Notes: generated by a model from the letters alone, not told the origin. Counted from the first letter of the stretch, positions 22,141-30,990 are shown. The stretch: 38,590 nucleotides of DNA from JANNRW01 sp031401815 (GCA_031401815.1 JANNRW010000349.1:1-38590); one strand, 5' to 3'. A program made the numbers and translations.

Positions 22141-23069
22141 GAAGAGTTTTCATTGCCGGTATAATCATCCTTTTCGGCTATGCAGCATACCTTGCCATAA
22201 CGCTCGCACTTCTCCCGCCCGTAGCTGATCTTAAAAACCGCAAAAATACCATGACAATCCAGGTTAAAGACTGGCATGGTGCCTACCACCCGTTTCAACT
22301 GGGCACCAGGAACAGAAACTGGACAGCTGCCGGAAACATCCCTGCGGAGATGAAGTGGGCAGTAATTCTGGCTGAGGATGCAAACTTCTACAAACATGAA
22401 GGGGTCGATGTAAAGGCGATCAAGAACGCTATCAAGCATGATCTGGAGAAGAAGAGCCTTAAAAGAGGGGCATCTACGATCACCCAGCAGCTGGCAAAAA
22501 ACATCTATCTTTCAAGAGAGAAAACCATAACCAGGAAAATCAAGGAGCTTTATCTGGCTCTCAGGATCGAGCAGGAGCTGACCAAGGGGAGAATCATCGA
22601 ACTATATCTGAATGTTGTGGAGTTTGGGCCTATGGTGTATGGAGTCGGTCATGCCTCAAGGTACTACTTTGGCAAACCGGCTTCAGACCTTTCCCCTCGT
22701 GAAAGTGCATTCCTTGCTGCTATGCTTCCCGGCCCCAGAGTCGCCTACAACCCTTATCGCAACATGGACAAGGTTTTGCGGCGCTCGGATATGATTCTTA
22801 ATCTCCTCAAGTCCAGTAAAGTGTTGAGTGAAGAAGAGTATGTCATAGCACTGTCCACTGTGCCGAACATCAACGGGCTACAGAAAAAGGTTGAAGAGAG
22901 TATAAAAAAAGAAGAGATTTTTGCCAATCAAAGTGGTGCTGCCATGAGTAATCCGCATCAGGAAAAACATCTCAATGACCGGTCATCCGGAGCCTCGACC
23001 AGAACTGATGAAAGGAAGGAAATGCCGCAAGAAAAGAGCGGAAATCTTCCTGTACAGATCAAACCTTAA
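22137..23069 (+). CDS. mtgA: Monofunctional peptidoglycan glycosyltransferase (GT51)
   Basis: The 310-residue inner-membrane protein has one N-terminal anchor (about 4-26) and a GT51 domain (about 60-230). Motifs are AEDANFYKHEGVD with catalytic Glu80, RGASTITQQLAKN, and a second glutamate in the RKIKELYLALRIEQELTK region. It polymerises lipid II glycan strands in the periplasm. No transpeptidase domain follows; instead there is a hydrophilic, low-complexity tail (about 255-310) longer than in typical MtgA. The start overlaps the GGDEF stop, so translation is coupled. Confidence 0.92.
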   Translation: MRRVFIAGIIILFGYAAYLAITLALLPPVADLKNRKNTMTIQVKDWHGAYHPFQLGTRNRNWTAAGNIPAEMKWAVILAEDANFYKHEGVDVKAIKNAIKHDLEKKSLKRGASTITQQLAKNIYLSREKTITRKIKELYLALRIEQELTKGRIIELYLNVVEFGPMVYGVGHASRYYFGKPASDLSPRESAFLAAMLPGPRVAYNPYRNMDKVLRRSDMILNLLKSSKVLSEEEYVIALSTVPNINGLQKKVEESIKKEEIFANQSGAAMSNPHQEKHLNDRSSGASTRTDERKEMPQEKSGNLPVQIKP

Positions 23070-23086
23070 GAAAGTAGGAGATCAAA

Positions 23087-23986
23087 TTGGCGCATAATGA
23101 TTATTATGAAGTGCTTGGGCTTAAAAAAGGGGCTTCTCCCGAAGAGTTGAAGAAGGCGTACCGGAAGCTGGCGGTCAAGTATCATCCGGACAAGAACCAG
23201 GGGGACAAGGGGGCTGAGGATCGTTTCAAGGAGATCAACGAAGCATATGCCGTGCTCTCGGATCCTGAGAAAAAGGCCAAATATGATCAATTCGGTGCAG
23301 CCGGGTTCCATCAGCACTACTCCCAGGAGGATATCTTTCGCGGTTTTGATGTGGGAGATATGTTCAAGGATTACGGTTACGGCACCAATGACATCTTTTC
23401 CCGCATATTCGGTATGGGGGGGGGAGGGAGATTTAACCAGCAGGGTGGATTCCAGGGGAGAAGGCGCAAAGGCGAAGACTACGAACTTGAAATGGTTATC
23501 ACCTTTCAGGAAGCATATACCGGAGGAGAAAAACGGGTTGCATTCACCAGAGAGGGGGTTCGGGAAGAGCTGGCAGTCAAGATCCCTGCAGGAGTCGACA
23601 GCGGAGCAAAGCTGCGTCTGGCAGGCAAGGGTGGGGCAGGGAGCAGCGGAGCCCCGGCCGGTGATATCTATCTCAAGTTAACTGTCAAACCTGATCCGCT
23701 CTTCAGCCGGGAGGGGAGCGACATCATTATAGAGCGCCAGCTGCGTTACTCCGAGGCTTGCCTTGGAAGCTCTCTGGAGGTGCCGACCCTGGATGGGGAT
23801 AAAAGAATCAGGGTGCCTGCCGGAATTCAGACAGGAACGAAGATCAGGCTGAAAGGGCTGGGGTTTCCACAGTTAGGGAAGGGTGCCAGAGGGGATCTGT
23901 ATGCATTAATCCTTGTCAAGGTGCCGGAGAATCTGACTCAACAGCAAAGAGACCTTCTGGAGAAACTGGCAGATGAAGGGCTTTAA
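23087..23986 (+). CDS. DnaJ-class cochaperone (CbpA-like)
   Basis: The 299-residue protein has an N-terminal J domain (DYYEVLGL at about 5-12, HPD in YHPDKNQ), a G/F-rich linker (about 95-130) and the two beta-barrel substrate-binding domains of DnaJ/CbpA. The cysteine-rich zinc finger of classical DnaJ is missing, as in CbpA. It would stimulate DnaK ATPase. The start is TTG at 23087 with aggag seven bases upstream; no ATG fits. A run of nine G (23416-23424) lies in the linker codons. It sits in the plus-strand run, 17 bp after mtgA. Confidence 0.92.
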   Translation: MAHNDYYEVLGLKKGASPEELKKAYRKLAVKYHPDKNQGDKGAEDRFKEINEAYAVLSDPEKKAKYDQFGAAGFHQHYSQEDIFRGFDVGDMFKDYGYGTNDIFSRIFGMGGGGRFNQQGGFQGRRRKGEDYELEMVITFQEAYTGGEKRVAFTREGVREELAVKIPAGVDSGAKLRLAGKGGAGSSGAPAGDIYLKLTVKPDPLFSREGSDIIIERQLRYSEACLGSSLEVPTLDGDKRIRVPAGIQTGTKIRLKGLGFPQLGKGARGDLYALILVKVPENLTQQQRDLLEKLADEGL

Positions 23987-24019
23987 GAACTATCGTCCGG
24001 TTGCGCCTCAGGGGAGATG

Positions 24020-25657
24020 ATGCAAAAGTTCAGATTCAGCTGCCTGAAAGTGGTTCTTTTCACAGGGGTGATGCTTCTGGCCTCTACTGCTGTACAGGGC
24101 GAAGATCTGACTGAAAGAGCAGAGAACTTCCCCTCGGTTAACATCAAGCAGGCTCCTGACGGACTTGTTGTTATTGTCAATAACAGGCATAGGAAATCAG
24201 AGGAGGTTCAATTCGGGTGCGATCAGGAATCAAATGAAATAGTGATCGATCTGCCTGCTGACAGCGATATTCCGATTATGGACACTCTGCGAAAGAACCC
24301 TTACGTCAAAAAAAATGGTCTTTCATCTTCTGTGCTGCCGCAGGAGCAGATGATCCGGATCAGAATTGCACCTAAACTCAAGCTCTACTGCAACGGGATT
24401 AAACTGGTCAGCAAGTTTCAGAGATACATCACGTACCTTTACCCCGCAGGACTTGATCTGAAGCTTACCGGAGCTAATGCGAACGGGTTCGAATTTGACG
24501 AAAACAGGCCGCGAGGGGAGGTGCGCGGTTCGCTCAGCCTGAACTTCAACGAACCCCTGGGAAATATTGACCTCTCCAATGCAGTCATTGCAGTTGACAA
24601 TACATTGACTCTCAGATTGAATCCCAGAGATTTCCTGAACCTGGGGATAATACCGCAAATCTTTCCCGCAAAAAATCTCGCTGTAAGCAGCTCTGTTTCC
24701 GCTACATCCGATGCGCATATCTTTAAATTCCAGTCGATTCGAAGCGCAGAGATTGGCAAGGTAAAGGCCAGGTTGATCAAGTCACCCGGCAGCAGCGAGT
24801 TGCGTATTGATCTTACCCTTACAATCGCTCTTTACGAGAGTGGCAGGAGATATTATGAAAAGGGGGATTCCCGCAAAGCTCTCCTGTATCTGGATGCTGC
24901 CAGGAGTGAACCATCCTCGGCTCTGGTCTCAAGGATGTCGATGGGGACGATTTTCTGGAATGAAGACAATTATGAGGAGGCTGTTAAAAGCTTCAGGGAG
25001 CTGATAGAGCTTGACAGAGCCTGGGAGTTTCCGGACGCAAGGTTTTTTGCGGTAAAGGCGTATTACCTCTCAAACAGGAAGTTGAGTTTTGATCTCTCCG
25101 CTATGCTGAAAGAGTATTTACGCAGATGCGACAGGATGTCATACCCAATGTGCAGTGATGCCAGGGAGTTATCCGAACAGGTAAATGAGCCGCTGCTGAA
25201 ACTGAACATAGCCTCCAAAGCTGATCTGAAAAAACTGGTTGCAAGACTTTCTGACCCAAAGCTCAATTTTAATGAGGTTCAGAAAAATGTTTTTCATTAC
25301 TGGGCGACCTGGTGTCCCCTGTGCCTGGAAGAGATGCCAAAGATAATGCAGTATGCTGTAGCTCATCCGAATATATCGATTTACATCATTGCAAAACATG
25401 ACACCCAGAAAAACATACTGAACTACCTGATAAAGTCAGGGGCAATAAGAAGGAAAAACATCTTTTACTATATAGACACCAGGGACGATATCATGTTGCG
25501 GCAGATGGTTCCGGGCATACTGGCAAACAAGGATCCTGTAACCCCTCTGCCTATCTCGGTCTTCATGCAGCGAGACGTTCCATTCTACCTGACGGATAAA
25601 CTGAACTGGACTGATACCGAGCTTTCCCAGATATGGAAATTAAAATACCGCGAATAG
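24020..25657 (+). CDS. Exported TPR protein with C-terminal thioredoxin-like domain
   Basis: The 545-residue protein begins with a signal peptide (cleavage after the AVQG region, about 27). A beta-rich N-terminal part (about 35-250) resembles AMIN-like or cell-envelope domains only loosely. Two or more TPR-like helical repeats follow (about 272-340), then a thioredoxin/TlpA-like domain with YWATWCPLC (CxxC at about 432 and 435). The protein would act in the periplasm in disulfide or thiol chemistry. The combination is unusual and the family is not recognised. Two ATGs are adjacent; the second (24020) has better spacing to ggggag. Confidence 0.75.
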   Translation: MQKFRFSCLKVVLFTGVMLLASTAVQGEDLTERAENFPSVNIKQAPDGLVVIVNNRHRKSEEVQFGCDQESNEIVIDLPADSDIPIMDTLRKNPYVKKNGLSSSVLPQEQMIRIRIAPKLKLYCNGIKLVSKFQRYITYLYPAGLDLKLTGANANGFEFDENRPRGEVRGSLSLNFNEPLGNIDLSNAVIAVDNTLTLRLNPRDFLNLGIIPQIFPAKNLAVSSSVSATSDAHIFKFQSIRSAEIGKVKARLIKSPGSSELRIDLTLTIALYESGRRYYEKGDSRKALLYLDAARSEPSSALVSRMSMGTIFWNEDNYEEAVKSFRELIELDRAWEFPDARFFAVKAYYLSNRKLSFDLSAMLKEYLRRCDRMSYPMCSDARELSEQVNEPLLKLNIASKADLKKLVARLSDPKLNFNEVQKNVFHYWATWCPLCLEEMPKIMQYAVAHPNISIYIIAKHDTQKNILNYLIKSGAIRRKNIFYYIDTRDDIMLRQMVPGILANKDPVTPLPISVFMQRDVPFYLTDKLNWTDTELSQIWKLKYRE

Positions 25658-25695
25658 CATCTGAAACGATTCAGGCACGAACAAGGAGGAGTAAA

Positions 25696-26697
25696 ATGAG
25701 AATAAGATCAGCAAGTACATTGACAGGTTTATCACTACTGTTCCTGCTTTTTAGTCTGAACAGTTGGGGTGCTACATATGATGTTATCAGCCCAAAGAGT
25801 AAAAAACCTGCTGTCGGCAAGCCTGAGGCAGTTGAGCCGGAAACTCCGGCTCCCAAAAGCTCCGGAACATTTCCGGTCGCTGCTTTGTCAGCAAATCCAT
25901 GTCCTGATGAAACCCGATGGCTGCTCTCGACTGTTCCGTTGACAAATATTGACAAAAAGGATGACGGGTTTTCCAAAAACGCAGGGGGCGACTTTCTCCC
26001 TGATAACATGCAGGAAGAGTTGATGAATATTGCTTCAAAAGAGAATATTTCCCTCAATGAACTCTGCGGCAAATTGAGCAGATACAAAACCAGACTTGAA
26101 GATTATGCCGGTGATCCAAAGGAGTATACCAGGCAACGGATGCTTATCCTGGAGGAGATGCTCGATTGCAGAAAAAGCTGCGGAAAAATATTGAACAAAT
26201 TTGCAGGATTGTATACTGAAAGCTCCAGAATCTATTTTGCAGGGATAGCAAGATTCAACACCGGTTCGAGACGGGTGGAATACAGCTTCAAGGGGGACAG
26301 GTCTCACGGCTATATTCGAATTAACAATGAAGATCAACTCAAAAAAGCGTTGTCACTCTGGCAAAAAGACCCAAGCCAGAGGATTCAGCTTGATGCCAGA
26401 TCATCAATTCCTGGCGGAGTCGATGTTAATGACCGTATATCCAGAATCAGAGCCGAGGCAGTACAGAGCTGGCTGACTGCTCGCGGAGTCCCGGCGTCGC
26501 AGATAAGCATCAGGTGGCTGGGGAAATACGGCCCCCTGATCAACAAGATGGTGGCTCGTGCCTATAACATTGAAGATATTTTTGATGAATATACGAAACA
26601 CCGGGCCAGACAATCGACTACAATGACGGGTTCGCACGGGGCAGAATCATTTTTTGACGGGTTGAATCAGAGCGTCTGCATATTTGTTCTGCCATAG
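25696..26697 (+). CDS. Exported protein with OmpA-like C-terminal domain
   Basis: The 333-residue protein has a signal peptide (MRIRSASTLTG to SWGA, about 1-24), a proline-rich stretch (about 30-55) and a helical middle with several Cys. A C-terminal region (about 220-290) has RIQLDARSS, NDRISRIRAEAVQSWL and GVPASQI, the pattern of OmpA-type peptidoglycan-binding domains. No beta-barrel is evident, so it is probably a periplasmic or envelope-associated peptidoglycan binder. The ATG at 25696 has aggaggag upstream; the longer frame from 25633 overlaps the preceding gene. It probably works with the preceding envelope protein, by position only. Confidence 0.7.
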   Translation: MRIRSASTLTGLSLLFLLFSLNSWGATYDVISPKSKKPAVGKPEAVEPETPAPKSSGTFPVAALSANPCPDETRWLLSTVPLTNIDKKDDGFSKNAGGDFLPDNMQEELMNIASKENISLNELCGKLSRYKTRLEDYAGDPKEYTRQRMLILEEMLDCRKSCGKILNKFAGLYTESSRIYFAGIARFNTGSRRVEYSFKGDRSHGYIRINNEDQLKKALSLWQKDPSQRIQLDARSSIPGGVDVNDRISRIRAEAVQSWLTARGVPASQISIRWLGKYGPLINKMVARAYNIEDIFDEYTKHRARQSTTMTGSHGAESFFDGLNQSVCIFVLP

Positions 26698-26728
26698 GGG
26701 GCTACGGACAAGCTCTAAATCCAGGCAG

Positions 26729-27511
26729 TTACTGCGCAGTCCACCCTCCGTCTATTGGCAGTGCTGTTCCGGTAATCTGTGCGGCAGCGTCGGAGCAGAG
26801 AAATACAGCGAGTGCTCCGAGCTGCCCGGTTGTAACAAACTGCCTTGATGGCTGTTTTTCTGCCAGAAGCGCCTGGCCTCCTGCTTCGATATCAACTCCC
26901 AATGCCTCTGCACGTGCAACTATCTGTGGTTCGATCAGTTCGGTGCGAGTCCACCCCGGACAGATGGCGTTGCAGGTTATCCCCAGCCCGGCGCTCTCCA
27001 GGGCAATTACCTTTGTCAGCCCTACCAGCCCATGCTTGGCCGCAACATAGCCAACCTTCCCGGCAGAGCCGACCAGGCCGTGAACCGAGGCGATATTGAT
27101 GATTCGACCCCACCCTTTGGCCTTCATCAATGGGAGGGTGTGATGAATGGTATGAAAGGAGGAGGAGAGGTTGACAGCAATAATTGCATCCCATTTCTCC
27201 GGCGCAAACCCCTCCACCGGTGCTGTATGCTGGATGCCTGCATTGTTGACAAGGATATCGATCCCACCCAGTTTGTCGTTTGTGCACTTCACAAGTTCTG
27301 CAATATCTTCAGCTCTTCGCATGTCCGCCCCGGAGTAAAATACTGCAACGCCATTATCTGCTGCAAGCTCGACACAGAGCCGCTCAATTTCGTCAGGGTC
27401 ACCAAAACCGTTCAGCATGATGTTGCACCCCGCTCCTGCCAGAGCCCTGGCGATGCCAAGACCGATGCCGCTGGTTGAGCCGGTTATGAGAGCAGATTTC
27501 CCTTTCAGCAT
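26729..27511 (-). CDS. 3-hydroxybutyrate dehydrogenase (SDR family)
   Basis: The 260-residue short-chain dehydrogenase has the nucleotide motif TGSTSGIG (11-18), NNAG (about 89-92), the catalytic Ser in NIASVHG and YVAAK. The VHGLVGS and KQPSRQFVT segments are typical of D-beta-hydroxybutyrate dehydrogenase. It interconverts 3-hydroxybutyrate and acetoacetate with NAD. It follows the CoA-transferase genes by 18 bp, so the product acetoacetate can be activated by the same operon. Specificity is inferred from these motifs and context. Confidence 0.9.
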   Translation of the reverse strand: MLKGKSALITGSTSGIGLGIARALAGAGCNIMLNGFGDPDEIERLCVELAADNGVAVFYSGADMRRAEDIAELVKCTNDKLGGIDILVNNAGIQHTAPVEGFAPEKWDAIIAVNLSSSFHTIHHTLPLMKAKGWGRIINIASVHGLVGSAGKVGYVAAKHGLVGLTKVIALESAGLGITCNAICPGWTRTELIEPQIVARAEALGVDIEAGGQALLAEKQPSRQFVTTGQLGALAVFLCSDAAAQITGTALPIDGGWTAQ

Positions 27512-27529
27512 GGCATACTCCTGGATGTT

Positions 27530-28174
27530 TTAAAGCAGTTGTGGAGCAACCAGCAGCGGCGGCTCGGTGCACCCTTTGATCTCTTCTACGGTATGGCCTG
27601 GAGCTACTTCAACAAGCAGCAGCCCGTCCGGTGTAACATCAAGTACAGCTCGGTCGGTGATTATCCGGTTTACCACCCCTTTGCCGGTCAGGGGAAGGGT
27701 ACAGCTGTTCAGAATCTTCGACTCCCCCTGCTTGTTGACATGATCCATGATGACCACAATCTTTTTGGCGCCATGCACAAGATCCATGGCACCCCCCATC
27801 CCCTTCACCATCTTGCCCGGTATTACCCAGTTGGCAAGATCACCACTGGCCGAGACCTCCATCCCCCCGAGAATTGCCAGATCAATATGGCCACCGCGAA
27901 TCATGGCGAATGATTCGGCACTGCTGAAAATGGCTGCTCCCGGTATCATAGTGATCGTCTCCTTGCCCGCATTGATCAGGTCAGGATCCAGATCCTCTTC
28001 TGCCGGATAGGGGCCAATCCCCAAAAGACCATTTTCAGACTGAAGTACAACATGCTTCCCTTCAGGAATATAGTTGGCCACCAGGGTCGGCATGCCGATC
28101 CCAAGGTTCACGTAAAAACCGTCCTCTATCTCCTGCGCAGCCCGCTGCGCTATCTCTTCTCGCACCCATGCCAT
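27530..28174 (-). CDS. scoB: 3-ketoacid CoA-transferase subunit B
   Basis: The 214-residue beta subunit has NLGIGMPT (23-30) and the catalytic Glu47 in SENGLLG, the hallmark of family I CoA-transferases, with GIGPYP following. With subunit A it moves CoA from succinyl-CoA or another donor to acetoacetate. The gene starts 2 bp after the stop of subunit A and has aggag before the ATG. SCOT-like (succinyl-CoA) versus AtoDA-like donor use cannot be decided here. Confidence 0.92.
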   Translation of the reverse strand: MAWVREEIAQRAAQEIEDGFYVNLGIGMPTLVANYIPEGKHVVLQSENGLLGIGPYPAEEDLDPDLINAGKETITMIPGAAIFSSAESFAMIRGGHIDLAILGGMEVSASGDLANWVIPGKMVKGMGGAMDLVHGAKKIVVIMDHVNKQGESKILNSCTLPLTGKGVVNRIITDRAVLDVTPDGLLLVEVAPGHTVEEIKGCTEPPLLVAPQLL

Positions 28175-28176
28175 AT

Positions 28177-28869
28177 CTATGCTCCTTTCCGTACGGTGCG
28201 GCGCTCGATCCGCTTTTCGTGATTTTCACAGCAGATGATCCGCTGCACATAAATGCTCGGGGTATGAATATGTTCAGGGTTCAGATCCCCGGTTGCAGCG
28301 AGAATCTCAACTTCGGCAATAGTAACCTTGCCTGCTGTAGCCATCATCGGATTAAAATTCATGGCAGTCCGCCGATACTGAAGGTTCCCCAGGCCATCAC
28401 CGCGCCAGGCTTTAACCAGTGAAAAATCAGCCTTCAGCCCTCTTTCCAGCAGATACTCCTTCCCGTCAAAAACACGGGTTTCACGGCCATCGGCAAGCGG
28501 TGTTCCGACACCGGCAGGGGTGTAGAAGGCTGGAATACCGGCACCGCCGGCTCTGATCCGCTCTGCAAGAGTACCCTGCGGCACCAGTTCAACCTCAAGC
28601 TCGCCGGAGAGATACTGCCTTTCAAACTCCTTGTTCTCACCCACATAGGAGGCGACCATCTTTTTGATCTGACGGTTTTCCAGCAAAAGTCCAAGACCCC
28701 AGTCATCCACACCGCAGTTGTTTGAGATTACAGTCAGGTTTTTCACCCCGGTCTCCCTGAGACCCAGGATCAGATTTTCCGGTATCCCGACAAGCCCAAA
28801 ACCCCCGACCATAAGGGTGGCTCCATCGGGAATACCTGCCAATGCTTCAGTTACTGATTTGCAAATCAT
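28177..28869 (-). CDS. scoA: 3-ketoacid CoA-transferase subunit A
   Basis: The 230-residue alpha subunit has GGFGLVGIPENLI (22-34), NNCGVDDWGLG and GGAGIPAFYTPAG, the standard landmarks of the family. It pairs with the adjacent subunit B. The length is normal. A 97-bp repeat-bearing spacer separates it from the transporter gene upstream on the same strand. The start has no strong alternative; a weak gagaaacc lies upstream. Confidence 0.92.
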   Translation of the reverse strand: MICKSVTEALAGIPDGATLMVGGFGLVGIPENLILGLRETGVKNLTVISNNCGVDDWGLGLLLENRQIKKMVASYVGENKEFERQYLSGELEVELVPQGTLAERIRAGGAGIPAFYTPAGVGTPLADGRETRVFDGKEYLLERGLKADFSLVKAWRGDGLGNLQYRRTAMNFNPMMATAGKVTIAEVEILAATGDLNPEHIHTPSIYVQRIICCENHEKRIERRTVRKGA

Positions 28870-28888
28870 AGGTTTCTCCAGGTTAAGT

Positions 28889-28959
28889 AGTCAGGAGTCA
28901 GGAGTCAGGGGTCAGTAGAAAAGCTTTTATGCTGACTACTGACCCCTGATCCCTGAATA
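28889..28959. repeat. Heptamer-type inverted repeat between livM and scoA
   Basis: Tandem agtcagg units on the left and ctgactactgacccctg on the right. A perfect 13-bp stem (28906-28918 with 28936-28948) has a 17-base loop. It could be a transcript hairpin separating transporter and enzyme genes; no T-run follows. Confidence 0.7.
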
Positions 28960-28966
28960 CTGCTTT

Positions 28967-29908
28967 TCATAATTGTTTTTTTAAAATCCGCCCAAGCTCA
29001 CCAATAAAGCCTCGACGAAAGGCCAGCACGCAGATTACAAATATACAGCCGATGATTACTGTGATCCATGAGCCGATCGAACTCAGTTCAGAATGGAGTG
29101 TCACTACTGTGAAAGCGCCGGCCAGGGGGCCCAATACCGTGCCAACCCCACCAAGAAGGGTCATCAGAACCACCTCTCCGGAGGTATGCCAGCTTACATC
29201 AGTTAATGAAGCAAGCTGAAAGACCAGTGACTTCATTGAACCTGCCATTCCCGAAAGGGAGGCCGAGATTACAAAAGCGATCAATTTGAATCGCTCCACC
29301 TTGTATCCTAGTGATACAGCTCGTGGCTCATTCTCCCGAATCGCCTTCAGTACCTGCCCGAAGGGGGAATTGATCGTTCTGTAGATTACCCAGAATCCGA
29401 AGCAGAACAGGGCAAAGACAAAGTAGTAGAGATTCAGCGCAAGGGAGCTCCCTCCAACTGAGTAGGCATGGTTCAAATCGATCAGACCGAAAAGATTGCC
29501 CCTGGGGATGCCTTGCAGTCCGTCCTCACCGCCGGTAAACGGTGCCTTGAGTGCAACAAAGTAGACGATCTGAGCAAGCGCAAGGGTGACCATCGCAAAG
29601 TAGATCCCCTGCCTGCGGATTGCCAGGCTGCCGATTATATACCCCAGAAGCCCGGCAAAGAGCGTCCCTCCGAGAACTCCGAGTTCAGGGGTAAAGCCGC
29701 TGACCTTTACAAGATGACCGGTAATATAGGATGCCCCCCCGAAAAAGGCGGCATGCCCGAAAGAGAGAAGCCCGGTGTAACCAAGAAGCAGATTGAAGGC
29801 GCAGGCAAACAGACCGAAGCAGAGCAGTTTCATCATGAACACCGGGTAAACGACAAACGGTGCTGCCAAGCCTGTCACAATCAAAATGCCCCAAATTTTG
29901 GCATTCAT
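28967..29908 (-). CDS. livM: LIV-type ABC transporter permease (LivM-like)
   Basis: The 313-residue inner-membrane permease has about eight to nine hydrophobic segments. Family landmarks are AFNLLLGYTGLLSFGHAAFFG (about 37-57), IRRQGIYFAMVTLALAQ and IRENEPRAVSLGY. With LivH it forms the channel of a branched-chain-amino-acid-family importer. It lies downstream of livH, with a repeat-bearing 104-bp spacer between. The true substrate is not fixed by sequence. Confidence 0.92.
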   Translation of the reverse strand: MNAKIWGILIVTGLAAPFVVYPVFMMKLLCFGLFACAFNLLLGYTGLLSFGHAAFFGGASYITGHLVKVSGFTPELGVLGGTLFAGLLGYIIGSLAIRRQGIYFAMVTLALAQIVYFVALKAPFTGGEDGLQGIPRGNLFGLIDLNHAYSVGGSSLALNLYYFVFALFCFGFWVIYRTINSPFGQVLKAIRENEPRAVSLGYKVERFKLIAFVISASLSGMAGSMKSLVFQLASLTDVSWHTSGEVVLMTLLGGVGTVLGPLAGAFTVVTLHSELSSIGSWITVIIGCIFVICVLAFRRGFIGELGRILKKQL

Positions 29909-29928
29909 ACGTATCCTCTTGAAAAATC

Positions 29929-30009
29929 AGGTTGAGGTTAAGGCTAAGGTTGAGGATGAGGATTTTACTTAACCTTAACCTGTGAGCGAAGCGAACGAAA
30001 ACCTTAACC
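29929..30009. repeat. Heptamer-type inverted repeat between livH and livM
   Basis: Degenerate tandem ggttaag/ggttgag units (29929-29960) face cttaaccttaacctg (29968-29982) and aaccttaacc (30000-30009) in inverted orientation. A central gagcgaagcgaacg follows the first inverted block. A long imperfect hairpin is possible. Confidence 0.65.
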
Positions 30010-30012
30010 TGT

Positions 30013-30918
30013 TCATGATTCCCTGCCGAACAGACCGGCCGGCTTGACCAGCAGAACAATAACCATGATAAGAAAGATTACGGTGCTGGAAGCCGGGGCG
30101 TAAACTACCTTGGTGAACCCCTCTACCATCCCGAGGAGCAGACCGGTAACAATTGAGCCCATTATGGAGCCCATCCCGCCGATTACTACCACGGCAAACA
30201 CCACAATAATCATCTCTGCTCCCATAACCGGACTGACCGAATATATCGGGGCAGCAAGCACCCCGGCAAAGGCGGCCAGTGCAACTCCATAGCCGTATGT
30301 CAAGGTTATCATGAGAGGCACATTGACTCCGAATGCCTTTACCAGTTCCGGGTTTTCAGTGCCGGCGCGAAGGTAGGATCCGAGTTTGGTTCGCTCAATC
30401 ACATACCAGGTGGCCAGACAGACCAGAAGAGATATGACAATAACCCAGAGACGGTATTTCGGGAACATCATGAAGCCGAGATTAACTGCACCATTAAGTA
30501 TTTCCGGCTTGGCCTCGTAAGGATCGCCGGATACATTAAAGAAATTGGTAAAGATCCCCTGAATAATAAGAGCAAGGCCAAAGGTGAGCAGCAGGCCGTA
30601 CAGGTGATCAAACTTGTACAGCCTGCTGAGCATGGTTTTTTCAATTAAGATACCGAGTAGCCCAACCACCAGGGGGGCGACAATCAACGCCGCCCAGTAG
30701 TTCAGGTGAAAATCCGGCATTCCGAGCAGGGGGCCGATGGATGTAAACCCCAGCAGGGCAACATATGCACCCAGCATGTAGAGTGCGCCATGCGCAAAGT
30801 TGACAATGTTCAAAAGGCCGAAAATCACTGCCAGGCCAAGACTCAAAATGGCATAGAAAACACCGTTGTTAAGGCCAAGCATTACCTGTGACATGACCGT
30901 CTGAAATGAGATTTCCAT
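30013..30918 (-). CDS. livH: LIV-type ABC transporter permease (LivH-like)
   Basis: The 301-residue inner-membrane permease has eight or so membrane segments. Landmarks are LAVIFGLLNIVNFAHGALYM (about 28-47), IERTKLGSYLRAGTENPELVKAFG with the cytoplasmic coupling helix, and a VIGGMGSIMGSI loop. It partners LivM. The start has ggggag upstream. It lies 72 bp after livK, separated by a strong hairpin. Confidence 0.93.
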   Translation of the reverse strand: MEISFQTVMSQVMLGLNNGVFYAILSLGLAVIFGLLNIVNFAHGALYMLGAYVALLGFTSIGPLLGMPDFHLNYWAALIVAPLVVGLLGILIEKTMLSRLYKFDHLYGLLLTFGLALIIQGIFTNFFNVSGDPYEAKPEILNGAVNLGFMMFPKYRLWVIVISLLVCLATWYVIERTKLGSYLRAGTENPELVKAFGVNVPLMITLTYGYGVALAAFAGVLAAPIYSVSPVMGAEMIIVVFAVVVIGGMGSIMGSIVTGLLLGMVEGFTKVVYAPASSTVIFLIMVIVLLVKPAGLFGRES

Positions 30919-30954
30919 GACCAGCTCCCCTTTGTGGAATCAACGCTTCTAATA

Positions 30955-30981
30955 CTTCCCCTCCCGTCAAGGGAGGGGAAG
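30955..30981. repeat. Perfect hairpin between livK and livH
   Basis: The arms cttcccctccc and gggaggggaag (11 bp) surround a 5-base loop. No T-run follows on the minus strand, so it is more like a REP hairpin than a terminator. In this place it could protect the livK mRNA end and raise binding-protein yield relative to permeases. A related element, with the loop in reverse complement, is at 38516-38538. Confidence 0.75.
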
Positions 30982-30990
30982 CAAAGGTTT

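Noticed and set aside
21043..23069. A c-di-GMP or cGAMP (GEMM) riboswitch associated with the GGDEF gene
   Set aside because: I searched the visible spacers for the conserved GEMM core and found none; the gene gaps here are too short.
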